Of a stretch of 64,000 nt of DNA, positions 34,090 to 44,154 are shown piece by piece. The DNA is from Hermatobates lingyangjiaoensis. Its lineage: Eukaryota; Arthropoda; Insecta; Hemiptera; Hermatobatidae. Position 1 is the stretch's first letter. Every line of letters starts with the position of its first letter. The translations under genes and the position numbers were made by a program. The notes under the pieces are model-generated. The model had not been told where the DNA came from and made no database searches. It saw only the letters and a program-made list of their open reading frames with translations. The DNA lies in the NCBI GenBank assembly GCA_026182355.1, contig JAPFBL010000581.1:23501-87500 (forward strand). Reading direction: 5' to 3'.

Positions 34090-34215
34090 ACACTGTTGGT
34101 CTCCAACCGTTGCTTTGCAAGTGCGTTTGGTGTCCCCATCTCTTCTTTCCTTATGACGTTTAAACCGAAATTTAGAGATTGTAAAGAGTGCTTTCCTATT
34201 TATTGTGTACTTATA
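34090..34215 (+). mobile_element. Decayed HH-B2 end
   Basis: GTGCGTTTGGTGTCCCC, UUAUGACGUUUAAACCGAAAU, then AGATTGTAAAGAGTGC match the family; the first box is lost. Confidence 0.5.
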
Positions 34216-34379
34216 GTTTACTCTGAAATGTATATATCATATATTTGATTTCTGAATAAGTTCTTGAAGTTTAAGAGAGTATGAGGCTGATTTGATGCTT
34301 TTCTTCTCCACCCCTGAAATGAAATAGAGGGATATTCGAATTTATATTTTGGAACCCTTCAATCAAATTATCCCTCCCT

Positions 34380-34760
34380 TAGAATTCACCCTATGGAATT
34401 TTACCCCCCGGGTGATTACGCAACTACTGGTGAGCTAGGACTTTTTTTTTTTTTATTGTTGGATGATTTTGGAGTGGTGGGGAGGTAGGATATGTGGTGG
34501 GGGAAAGTATGAAAGTGTAGTGGGCAAACAGAAGGCAGTGTTGAAGGTAGTAAGGACATGCGCAGAGTTAGAGGAGAGAGACCCCGGGAAGGTTTTCAAA
34601 AGGAGGAGATGTGCGCGCTTTTCTCTTTTGCCGATCAGGGAGTCAGAGTTAAACAGGAGCTCCCCGAGAGCTTCACCTCCCTCAGACCAACTAACCCGCT
34701 GTGCCCTCAACATCTCTCTCTCATCCACTCTCTCTTCCTAACAAATTGTATTTGCCTGGC
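34380..34760. other. GC-rich island, unexplained
   Basis: Overlapping open frames on both strands come from composition alone. Contains CATGCGCAG, ATGTGCGCGC and CTCTCTCATCCACTCTCTC. Could be an orphan promoter or first exon. No domain or splice-linked frame seen. Confidence 0.35.
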
Positions 34761-34764
34761 AAAT

Positions 34765-35795
34765 ATTAAACAAATGTCATACGTTTAATAAACACAATTG
34801 CTTTTTATTATCTCTATTCTACAACTGCACAACTCTTAACTCTTATTAGATGTCCAAAACACACATAACTATCTCTCCTGTTATATGCCTTTTGTTCATA
34901 AAAACCAAATTATGTCTAAAAAACGAAGTCGTTTCACTACATGAATTTTATATGAAAAACATTCTTTCAAACTGCAAGACTGCTTAACCAATAACATAAT
35001 TTAAACAAAAAAAAAACATAATTTTTGAATCTGTAAAGTTCACATTCAGTAGAAAATTCTTACAGCAAAACAAATTCAATGAACTATTTATGCAGAATTC
35101 TATAAAGAATTAGATAGTTACAAGGTACGTGTTACAATGAAATACACTATAACCAAAACAATGTTAACACATCTTTTTATCTTGTTTCAAGTATATAACA
35201 AATTGTGAATGCATTTTTAAAGGGCGTATTTGTCATAGAGAAGTTTTATTTCTTTAGAAAAACAATCTGTAATTATAAAAATAATTACAGCTTCAACTCA
35301 TTGTTAAGAAACAACAACAATATCCTGAAGCTTTATATCGTTTTTTATTTGTTCCACAAATATACGTATATATATGTAAATTTTATCAAATATTAAATTT
35401 GGTATTGGTGCAACTGTGCTAATTGTTTTCCGATAATTTATAACTTGTTTATTACTAGTTTTGATATTATAATTAATTTTAAAAGAAAATAAAAAATATG
35501 TAAATTTATACGTAAAATGCTAAGCATAAATTAATTTGTCTTACTTTTAAAGTAAGAACTGTAGCCATTCGTAAGAACGAAGAAACATAGCCTTTAAAGA
35601 TAAATAAAAAAAAATAGTAAGAAAACAGCATTGAATTTTTGAAAACCATTGCACATATCAAACATCGCAAATATCTAATAGATAAGACGGATGCTGATTA
35701 CTTTAGTTAACAGATATTTGATTAGTAGCTGAATTCTGTTCCTCAACTGTGCCGACCAAGATTTCTGTTCTAGTTTATAAATCTTGTCCCACATT
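34765..35795. other. AT-rich intergenic, no feature seen
   Basis: Nothing recognised. Confidence 0.4.
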
Positions 35796-35799
35796 TGTT

Positions 35800-36130
35800 A
35801 TATAAATAAGGATTTCACATCAAACATGTAATTTTGGTGGAATTTAAAAAATAACGTCTCCACAAAAAAAAAATAGTTTAATTTGAAAACCTATCAACCC
35901 GTTTTGAACACTTTGCCGTTTTCCTTCAGGTTAATATGTGCACTCTTGAAATGTTCATCTGCTGGAGTGACCTAGGAAGGATTCAGAATCCTTCCTAGGA
36001 CTCAGTCCTTCCTAGGTCAGTCCCAAAGATCAACATCTCAAGACTGTAGATGTAAACTTGAAGTAGAACACTAAATGTTCGAAACGCGTTGTTAGTTTTC
36101 AAATTAAACTTTATTTTGTGTGTAGATGCA
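35800..36130. mobile_element. HH-E foldback, decayed cores
   Basis: Minus 35931-35899: CUGAAGGA..., CAAAAC. Plus 36057-36084: UUGAAGU, GAACAC/GUGUUC-like stem, GAAACGCG. The centre holds two CCTTCCTAGG repeats. Confidence 0.6.
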
Positions 36131-36444
36131 ATTTTTGAAATTCCCCAATATGAGTAAATACCACTCTATAACAGATTGCACAAGTAACTAATGAAATATA
36201 TAAATTAAACATTTACGTGATCAGGAAAAATAAAAGCCATAACATTAGACTGTAGAGGATCTCCAAAATAAATCTTTATTAATTCGAAGTATGATAACAG
36301 TAGAGTGTTAAACTAAACGTTCTTTTTTTATGATTTATTAGTTTTATCTCTTCCATTTCTCAGAAAAAATTTTTAAGTTGGACTCTATTTATAAATATTT
36401 ATTTTCATGTATTGAGTAGTTGAGTATAATATGGTATTTTTTTA

Positions 36445-36535
36445 ACAAGATTTCACAATAAACACATGAAATAACAATCAATATCCAAACCACAACAAGA
36501 AATGAGAAAAAAACTAAGATCTAAGAGTTAGTTCT
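36445..36535 (-). mobile_element. HH-A fragment
   Basis: Outer block of an HH-A arm ending at ACTAAGATCTAAG. Confidence 0.6.
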
Positions 36536-36820
36536 TTCTTCCTGCAGTGACTCTGGGGAATACACAGGGTCGGTCCTTAAGAAAATTCTGGTCCTTCTAT
36601 AGCTAATGCTGACCTGGTATTCAACAACAGAAGCTGTTATTTAGCTTGGCTCATGAGTATCACTATACTATTCTTTCAGGAGAACATGACTGTTTACGCC
36701 CACTCCCAGGCATTCATAAGGCCCATATTGCCCTCTAATTTAAAAAGTCCCACTTTCTTTGGCTTAAAGTTCTTAATAATTTTTCTAATTTTTTACTATA
36801 CTTTAAGTATCGATTATAAG

Positions 36821-36861
<41 letters not shown>

Positions 36862-36863
<2 letters not shown>

Positions 36864-36990
36864 AGTTCACATAAACACGTGAAATAACAATCAATGATCA
36901 AACCACAATAAGAAAATGGGAAAGCAAGACTAAGATCTTTCAACCGTAACAAGCGGTCTTCGTCAGAGTCAAAAACCCAACTGGGTTATA
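36862..36990 (-). mobile_element. HH-A end, single arm
   Basis: Follows a (TA)n tract; complete to AAAAACCCAACTGGG. Confidence 0.75.
36938..36966 (-). ncRNA. Hammerhead ribozyme core (HH-A)
   Basis: CUGACGA, ACCG/CGGU, GAAA intact. Confidence 0.65.
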
Positions 36991-37106
36991 TATATATATA
37001 TATATTCACTGATAAAACGAAATACGATCCAAACTGGACACAATACGAGTTCGAGATTAACAAAGAGCAACACACAAAGTAGGGAAACACACTTACAGAC
37101 TCAAAT

Positions 37107-37127
37107 TTTCGGGTAATCCGTCTTCAG
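37107..37127 (-). ncRNA. Hammerhead-like core (HH-B)
   Basis: CUGAAGA, CGG/CCC(G), GAAA, then GUCUGUAAGUG. Confidence 0.55.
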
Positions 37128-37421
37128 GAGTTAAGAGAAAGGGAGACCAAGCACGTTGTAGGCGCAACGGCAAGTAACCAACCCGGCAACCGCCCGTGCT
37201 GTCAACCGTACCCGGTCTTAAAGTATAAAATTAGGAGAAGATATAAACAGAAGCTCAGATAAGCAGTAATGGTTGGGTAAAACTATAAGTAGGTGAAAAA
37301 TTATAAACAATATAAGATAAAAACAAACTATAAGAAACAAAAATAATGATAGAGAAAAGAAGAAAAAATAAATAAATAAATAAAATTCTTAGGTAGAAAG
37401 GAAAATCCTTTCTCTTTTCTC

Positions 37422-37442
37422 CTGAAGACGGATTACCCGAAA
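37422..37442 (+). ncRNA. Hammerhead-like core (HH-B)
   Basis: Mirror of 37107-37127; intact boxes. Confidence 0.55.
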
Positions 37443-37544
37443 ATTTGAGTCTGTAAGTGTGTTTCCCTACTTTGTGTGTTGCTCTTTGTTAATCTCGAAC
37501 TCGTATATATATATACGAGTATATATACGTATATATATATATAT

Positions 37545-37686
37545 ATACGAGTTCGAGATTAACAAAGAGCAACACACAAAGTAGGGAAACACACTTACAG
37601 ACTCAAATTTTCGGGTAATCCGTCTTCAGGAGAAAAGAGAATGGGAGACCAAGCACGTTGTAGGCGCAACGGCAAGTAACCCAATA
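37545..37686 (-). mobile_element. HH-B end, single arm
   Basis: Near-identical to the left arm at 37.06 kb, bounded by (TA)n on both sides. Confidence 0.75.
37609..37629 (-). ncRNA. Hammerhead-like core (HH-B)
   Basis: CUGAAGA and GAAA intact. Confidence 0.55.
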
Positions 37687-37699
37687 TATATATATATAT

Positions 37700-37850
37700 A
37701 TTCGTATATTTGGGGAGCAGGCCTTCATTGATACATGTTCTATTAAAACCTATGACTATTTCAATTTTGACACATTTTCGAATTAATTTTTCAAATTTCC
37801 TTACCTCTGGCTTCCATAAGAAAACTGGCATAGGTTTTAATAGAACATAT
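37700..37850 (-). pseudogene. PLE N-terminal domain, another family
   Basis: Reads MPVFLWKPEVRKFEKLIRKC, VKIEIVIGFNRTCINEGL and LPKYTNI into YIYI. GTTTTAATAGAACAT recurs inverted at 37832-37850, the start of a facing arm. Confidence 0.7.
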
Positions 37851-37860
37851 ATGTATATAT

Positions 37861-38023
37861 ATCAATGATCAAACCACAATAAGAAATGGGAAAACAAGAC
37901 TGAAAACAAGATTGACTTTGACGAAGACCGCTTGTTACGGTGGAAAGATCTTAGTCTTGTTTTCTTATTTCTTATTGTGGTTTGATCATTGATTGTTATT
38001 TGACGTGTTTATGTGAAATCTTT

Positions 38024-38027
<4 letters not shown>
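37861..38027. mobile_element. HH-A foldback, core mutated
   Basis: Short - arm and full + arm; the core at 37915-37945 has UUGACGA and GAAA. Confidence 0.7.
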
Positions 38028-38049
<22 letters not shown>

Positions 38050-38054
<5 letters not shown>

Positions 38055-38215
38055 GCTCTTAATTAAACGAGACACGATCCACACTGGACGCAATACTACA
38101 ACGTACTTGGTCTCCCTTTCTCTTTTCTCCTGAAGACGGATTACCCGAAACTGTGAGTCTGTAAGTGTATTTCCTTACTCTGTGTGTTACTCTTCTTCAA
38201 TTTTGAACCCATTAT
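38050..38215 (+). mobile_element. HH-B end
   Basis: A short inverted tip (GACACGATCCACACTGGAC) precedes the + arm. Confidence 0.7.
38130..38150 (+). ncRNA. Hammerhead-like core (HH-B)
   Basis: CUGAAGA, GAAA; downstream CUGUGAGUCUGUAAGUG. Confidence 0.55.
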
Positions 38216-38239
38216 ATATATATATATATTGCATTGATA

Positions 38240-38360
38240 AAAAGGTTTCTCATAAACACGTGAAATAACAATCAATGATCAAACCACTGACGAAGACCGC
38301 TTGTTACGGTTGAAAGATCTTAGTCTTGTTTTCCCATTTCTTATTGTGGTTTGATCATAT
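38240..38360. mobile_element. HH-A foldback
   Basis: Short - arm ending in AAACCA joined directly to CUGACGA of the + arm. Confidence 0.75.
38287..38315 (+). ncRNA. Hammerhead ribozyme core (HH-A)
   Basis: CUGACGA, ACCG/CGGU, GAAA intact. Confidence 0.65.
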
Positions 38361-38446
38361 ATTGCATTAGGTAGCTTTTGTTTTGAAGGCTAGGTCTCAT
38401 ACATACCTAATACAATTGAATAGAAGAGGTCAAGAATAATTTTTGA

Positions 38447-38480
<34 letters not shown>

Positions 38481-38543
38481 CTTTAAATTACGCAAAGCAC
38501 GACACAGAAAAGAGAATACAAAGAAAACTTACAGAATTCAATA

Positions 38544-38567
38544 TTTCGAACTGTTGTTCGTCATCAG
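38544..38567 (-). ncRNA. Hammerhead ribozyme core (HH-C)
   Basis: CUGAUGA, CGAAC-AACA-GUUCG stem, GAAA. The stem loop differs from the 12.0 kb copy while pairing is kept. Confidence 0.75.
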
Positions 38568-38929
38568 GAGAGTAGACTAGTAGAGAGGACGAAGTGAGAG
38601 AGATCTCCCCACGTCGAAGAACGGAGCGCGAATGAAGAAATAAAGAGTCAACCGAAGAGAGCAGCACTAGCGTAAAAAAGGAGCTAGGCACTAAACGTCG
38701 GAGAACGGAGAAAGCAAAAACAAAAGATAAAATTATAAAATTAAAAATTATAAATTAAAAATTATATAAAAAAGGAATAATAAAAAAAGTAAATAAATAA
38801 ATAAATAAATAAAATAAAAAATATATATATAATAAAAAAAGGAAAAAAATAATAAAATAAAAAAAATATATATATGAATATGAATATATAAGTTAAAAAT
38901 AAAAGGAAAAACAAATAAAAGTTAACGCT

Positions 38930-39115
38930 TCTGATTTAATCCGGGATCTGATCGGGCCCCCAATAACCATATGTGGGCCTCCTCAGACGCTCTTAATGTC
39001 AAACTACGGTCATCAGTGGTCACTAGCTTAATGATTTGAACAGAAAAGCAGTCATTAAAAGAAAGGTTATGGCTGTTGGCATGGATAGCTACAGGAAGCT
39101 GTTTGCGCTGACCAA
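38930..39115 (-). pseudogene. PLE GIY-YIG endonuclease C-terminal fragment
   Basis: Open frame GQRKQLPVAIHANSHNLSF, NDCFSVQIIKLVTTDDRSLT, LRASEEAHIWLLGARSDPGL then stop. IHANSH gives two His; SEEA holds the likely catalytic Glu. N-terminal GIY and YIG parts are missing. Confidence 0.75.
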
Positions 39116-39119
39116 ACTA

Positions 39120-40010
39120 TATATATATTGAATGTTTTCTTATCACGACCACATATATTTAACATTATTTTCTTTTTTATGGAGGTGTGGTCTAGCTTCA
39201 ATAGTACAATACCTTTAAGCAGACGTTTCGTCTACATTTTATAGATGTTTTGAGGGCTATATCTATACAAAATTTAATTATAATAACATGAAAAGTAATT
39301 ATATTACAGCATTTAATTAATATACATAATTACCTTAGTATGTTTCTATTGTAAGGAAGCGACATAACGGTTTGTGTTCAAATCAGCTAGTGGGCTGCCC
39401 TAGTGACTGTTTTTCGAACCTTCTATATCAGACTTGATAACTCAAAACAACCCTAATAAACTCATAAAAACTATATCAAGAAACAGTCATGAAAACTGCA
39501 ACCATATCCTTAATTACTGAATTATAGACTATATTTTATTTAGGTTTTCTGTATCCGTTTTTTTTTATTACAAGCATTTTTGGATTTTCGAATGTGAATA
39601 TTTTTATAAGCCTCTGATTTTTTATAGTCTAGTATCTTATATAGGCTATTACTTAGTAATTAAGATATATGGTTGTAGTATTCCTGGTTCTTTTTTGACA
39701 TAGTTTTAATGAGTATATTAGGTTTGTTTTGAATTATGAAGTCTGACATAGAAGGTTCGAAAAACGGTCACTAGTGCAGAACACTAGCTGAATTGAACAC
39801 AAACCGTTATGTAATTGCTTCCTTACAATAGCAAAATACCAAGGTAAATATGTATCTTAATTAAATAATGTAATAAAATTACTTTTCAAGCTATGGCAAC
39901 TAAATTCTGTATTGATGTAGCCCTGAAGATGTCTACAAATACAGACGAAATGTCGGCTTAAAGTTGTATTATTGAAGCTAAACAAAACCTCGATAAGTGT
40001 GTTTGTATCT
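39120..40010. mobile_element. HH-I large foldback
   Basis: Arms about 39126-39530 (-) and 39690-40005 (+). Facing blocks include GAACACAAACCGTTATG and AACAAAACCTCGATAA. The arms are diverged. The + core is intact, while the - core (39222-39255) has CUCAAAA but keeps GAAAC. Confidence 0.75.
39923..39950 (+). ncRNA. Hammerhead ribozyme core (HH-I)
   Basis: CUGAAGA, stem GUCU/AGAC with an 8-nt loop, GAAA. Good stem II. Confidence 0.7.
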
Positions 40011-40014
40011 AACA

Positions 40015-41190
40015 TTTTCCTCATAGATGAAATGATACTCTGATAAAGACTACTTGCTTTGTTTAAATATTCATGATTGTTTTTTTAGTTTTTTTTTTCA
40101 TTTTCTGGCAGTTGCTTAAACGTTGATTTTTATTTCAACAGTTTATTGTGAAATTTTTTAGTTATTCTTCCTTTTACGCCTACAAAAACAGCTAATTTTA
40201 ATTTGTTTTCAGTGAGTTTTATATAGAATATAATTTACTTATAAGGTAAATAATTCAGTTCCCTGATTTAGTTTAATGTGAAGATATTTACAAATCTTAA
40301 AACTAAAATTTTTATGATCTTTCCTAAAAACTACGTATAATGACGATAACTCCTGTTTACATTATTCTTATCAAAGATAACACACGCAATGAAGTAGCTT
40401 CATTCATGTAGGAATCAGTAATTCATGGTTTCTTCTGAATGAACAAAGTATTTAAATTGAAATGTTCTTTTTTTTTTATAAAAATATAGAAAAGAGCAAT
40501 TAATAGTTTTATCTATTAGACGTTTGCGGTATAGTGCTTGGGGAAGTTGAATAGGTGTATGGCTTATGGCTGGAGAAGACTCTGAGAGAGCAGGCCTCAA
40601 CAAGTCCGTGCCCCACCCCATCCACGGCTAGAGGCAGCAAAAAAACGAATCCCTGCTGCCACAGCCTTACCTGTCACAGCCTGCAGCCCACACCCAGCAC
40701 GTCTTTGTGTCGAATCCATACATCTCAACCTCTGGAAAAGTACTTCCTCCAACCTCTCTCAATCCACCTGCAGCAATAACAGTCGTAGTCTATGATAGGA
40801 TAAACACATCGCGCGTACATGAGCCTGCACGACGAATCGATAATACCTAACATCATATCCCACAGAACAGAAAAAAATATAAAAATATTATTATTAACGA
40901 CATGGTTTGAAATAAACATCTACACTTCAGATTAGTCCCAACTCTTTATTATCTTTATCATAAATTTATTACTGATGAGCTAAAAAAAAATAATGGACAC
41001 GCAATTACTAAACACAAATAATCCTATGCAATATACATTGATTTGCAAAGGGTTAAACTTTTCGTGCAATATTCATTAAAAAATATTGCAAAAAATTATG
41101 GCTGAAATAGTAGAATAAGGGTAGATGTTTTAAATAATAAAAGAATAGAAGAGCATTAAGTAATAAATGTTATTGATAAAATATTACATA
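40015..41190. other. Intergenic with a GC-richer patch
   Basis: 40555-40830 is GC-rich (CTGCAGCCCACACCCAGCAC, TCGCGCGTACATGAGCC) without a recognisable product; the rest is AT-rich. Confidence 0.4.
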
Positions 41191-41194
41191 AAGA

Positions 41195-41620
41195 GATGAT
41201 ATAATATTATCTCAAGTTATGATATAATATTAAATTGAGTGATGATACAATATCAGATCAAGTGATGATGTAATATTAAATTGAGTGATGATATAATATT
41301 ACCTCAATTATGATATAATATTAAATTAAGTGATAATGTGATATTATAATATTAAATCAAGTGTTAATATAATATTAAATTGAGTGATGATACAATATCA
41401 GATCAAGTGATGATGTAATATTAAATTGAGTGATGATATAATATTACCTCAAGTTATGATATAATATTAAATTAAGTGATAATGTGATATTATATATGGT
41501 GATAATATAATATTAAATCAAGTGTTAATATAATATTAAATTGAGTGATGATACAATATCATATCAAGTGATAATGTAATATTAAACTGAGTGATGATAT
41601 AATATTATATCACTTATTAT
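41195..41620. repeat. Minisatellite with higher-order structure
   Basis: Units of about 24 bp, consensus AAGTGATGATATAATATTAAATTG-like. A longer phrase beginning GAGTGATGATACAATATCA recurs at 41237, 41382 and 41543, a higher-order period of about 145-161 bp (six units). Confidence 0.85.
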
Positions 41621-41629
41621 GTTATTTTA

Positions 41630-42800
41630 AACACATCGACTGATGCTAACATTTTTAGTAATATTATAATAATAATTATTATTAATATGGAAAGTTTTTA
41701 ATTTTAATCATTGTTGCTATAGGTAAGAAAACATGACCGTAGAAATGGCACTACCATTTGTTTTCTATATTGATTTACCACTTTTTTTTTATTTAATGCC
41801 TAATATACAATTCTTACTTCATTTAATATTTTATTTTATATGTAAATTTTATCATATTGATATATATTTAATTAGATTCTTAATTAATATATGTTAGTCA
41901 CTTTGATCACTTATTGCACGACCAGTTCGGCAATTTGTCAGCTGTGTAATTTCTATTAGTAGTTTTTCTGTAACTATTTCTCTTTGACACAGTACACCAA
42001 TAACATGTCTATTTGACACAGTATCGTTCAGTTCTTTCTTCAGTTCTCTCTCGATCCTTTCTTTGCTGTATACTTGATCAGTTTGACACTTTCGTCTAAT
42101 TTACCTTGGCTAAATGAAATATCCAAAAAGACTGATGTATATTGCAGTGATTTAAATGCTGTTTATTGTCACTTCATCGCAAAACCTTAATCTTTTTCAT
42201 AAACAAAGCTACAATTTTTTTAGCAGTTATTTTCTTTGTTCGGATCAACACACTTGTTTCAAAAAAAAAATGTTGTTACATAGCTTTTTATGTTTCATTG
42301 AAAGGCAAGTGAGAATTTTCAATGATTATAGTAATGTATGATAATTTAAAGATGAATGTGTTTAGAAGTAGTGTTAATTCAATTATAATTAAATAAAATG
42401 TAAGTTTATTGTGATTAAATTAATGGGAGGCATTGAGTGGAAGCATGTGGTAATGATGTTGAATGTGCAGTAGGCAGCATTGCTTCAGTAACCATGACAC
42501 CTGCTTGTACTCCCAAGGGAAACGTCAACGGCTATCTTAACTAACAGCCAGTGAAAAAGCTTACTAGCAGTGGTATGACTCTGCGAATATGGCGACGCCT
42601 ATAATGAAGAATATACTTTTTAAATTTACATAAATCATACCAAAAATAAGTTTTATTTCTTTCAAATTTATAACTGTCAACTACCGGTAATGTATATATA
42701 GCTCATTTAAACACTTTTATGTACAGAAAATTACAAAAATACTTTAGAATAATCATTAACGGTCAACTTATAGATGTTTGCTTAGGGAACACATTCTTTA
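41630..42800. other. AT-rich intergenic, no feature seen
   Basis: Nothing recognised. Confidence 0.4.
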
Positions 42801-42804
42801 TACT

Positions 42805-43210
42805 GTCATAACAAGATTTAACAATTAACACGTGAAAAAAAAATTAACCTCTAAACCACAGTAAGAATAAAAAAAAAAAAAAAACTTTTTCTTCTTCTTG
42901 GAGTTTGGTCAGGGTTAATATAAGGAATCGCCTTTTCGCCAACGTTTCGTCTTTACTTTTAAGACGTCCTCAGGGCTATAAACTAACAAAAAACAATGGA
43001 TATTTGTCATATCTACTTTACAATCATTATAACAAATTCAAAAAAATTACTTACTCAAGGCTAGCTTCTAATTCCGAACAAAACCGTTATCTGTCATCAG
43101 ATTTCACCGACGAAATGTTGGCGAAAAGGTGATTCCGTATATTAACCCTGACCAAACTCCTAGAAGAAGGAAAAGTTTTTCTTAGTAAATTATGGTCAAG
43201 AAAACAATAC
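42805..43210. mobile_element. HH-L foldback with HH-A-like tip
   Basis: 42805-42870 is the tip of a divergent HH-A arm. 42880-42985 (-) and 43095-43210 (+) are HH-L arms with TTGGTCAGGGTTAATAT and its mirror. The + arm keeps only the 3' half of the core (GACGAAAUGUUGGCG). Confidence 0.7.
42945..42973 (-). ncRNA. Hammerhead ribozyme core (HH-L)
   Basis: CUGAGGA, stem GUCUU/AAGAC, GAAAC, then GUUGGCG. Excellent stem II. Confidence 0.7.
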
Positions 43211-43279
43211 CTTATAATAAAAATATATATATATATATATATATATATTATTAAGAAATGGGAAAACAAGACTAAGATC

Positions 43280-43308
43280 TTTCAACCGTAACAAGCGGTC
43301 TTCGTCAG
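43280..43308 (-). ncRNA. Hammerhead ribozyme core (HH-A)
   Basis: CUGACGA, ACCG/CGGU, GAAA. Confidence 0.65.
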
Positions 43309-43336
43309 AGTCAAAAACCACGTTGGGTTTTTGACT

Positions 43337-43365
43337 CTGACGAAGACCGCTTGTTACGGTTGAAA
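43337..43365 (+). ncRNA. Hammerhead ribozyme core (HH-A)
   Basis: CUGACGA, ACCG/CGGU, GAAA. Confidence 0.65.
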
Positions 43366-43464
43366 GATCGTAGTCTTGTTTTCCCATTTCTTATTGTGGT
43401 TTGATCATTGATTGTTATTTCACGTGTTTATGTGAAAGCTTTTTATATATATATTATATATATC

Positions 43465-43605
43465 TTTTAACTAAAACAAGTGGTATTTCTCAGAATCAAT
43501 TTTGGTTTTAGTATCAGTTGGACACTGACGAAAAATGTTTTGTTTTGAAAATTTTTAGTCATTTTTTTTTATTTCTTACTGTGGTTAGACGTTTATACTG
43601 TCATG
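43465..43605 (+). mobile_element. Divergent HH-A end
   Basis: Core at 43525-43550 has CUGACGA, AAAA/UUUU stem and GAAA although the rest of the element is strongly diverged. Ends in CTTACTGTGGTTAGACG. Confidence 0.6.
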
Positions 43606-43879
43606 TCAGAACTTGTTTATGCGCCTTTCACGTGAATGTTCATAGGGTAATACTTCAATATCGCTTTCATTATAACTTCAAATGAATATTTGTGAATGAT
43701 ATTCATTAAAGCACAAGCAATGCTGGTGTCCGACATTCAATGCAAAGTTTACTTAGAGTTAACCGGTATTAAAGCACTGCTAAAGAACGCAGTGATTCTC
43801 TGACATAGAGACAGGTCGGTTTCAATTATATCATAGACTTTATCCGTAATCTTTTCTAGTTATAATATCAAAAATACCC

Positions 43880-44150
43880 TTACTGAAATTACAAACTTGT
43901 GGAGAGTATTATGTCTTCATACAAAAAATTATATTGTAAAAAAACTAACAACGCGTTTCGAATACTTCATGTTTTGCTTCAGGTTACTTCTAAGAAATAT
44001 TTGTATATATTGTATATATGAGCTTTAAGAAGATTGGGGGTAACCTGAAGAAAGAACATGAAGTGTTCGAAATGCATTATAAATTTTCTTGTAATAAACT
44101 TTTTTGTGTGGATGCATAATACTTTCCCCAATATGAGGAAATACTACACT
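43880..44150. mobile_element. HH-E foldback
   Basis: Arms about 43905-43995 (-) and 44035-44145 (+). The - core has CUGAAGC; the + core is intact. Confidence 0.75.
44045..44072 (+). ncRNA. Hammerhead ribozyme core (HH-E)
   Basis: CUGAAGA, stem GAACA/UGUUC, GAAA, then UGC. Confidence 0.7.
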
Positions 44151-44154
44151 ATGA

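Larger units (their letters stand above)
37005..37510. mobile_element. HH-B foldback with 240-bp spacer
   Basis: Arms 37005-37165 (-) and about 37400-37505 (+). The spacer carries the longer - strand sequence 5' of the family module (CAACGTGCTTGG, CGGTTGACAGC) and a T-rich (on the - strand) 3' UTR-like tract with AAATA repeats. Both cores intact. Confidence 0.75.
38478..39118 (-). mobile_element. HH-C Penelope-like 3' end, longest single-arm copy
   Basis: Minus order: endonuclease C-terminus (39115-38930), T-rich 3' UTR with TTTA repeats (38720-38925), conserved block CGTTCTTCGACGTGGGGAG, hammerhead, GTAAGT, GCGTAATTTAAAG, (TA)n. It best shows how the ribozyme sits between the ORF stop and the element end. 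Confidence 0.8.
43250..43447. mobile_element. HH-A foldback with two intact cores
   Basis: Arms 43254-43318 (-) and 43323-43440 (+). The + arm alone has the terminal hairpin. Confidence 0.8.

Noticed and set aside
34453..34788. Overlapping open frames on both strands
   Set aside because: GC-rich DNA lacks stop codons by composition; no frame shows a domain.
539..43240. Direct repeats bounded by similar spacers, considered as CRISPR
   Set aside because: The repeats are inverted, of varied length and eukaryotic retroelement ends; no regular spacer spacing.
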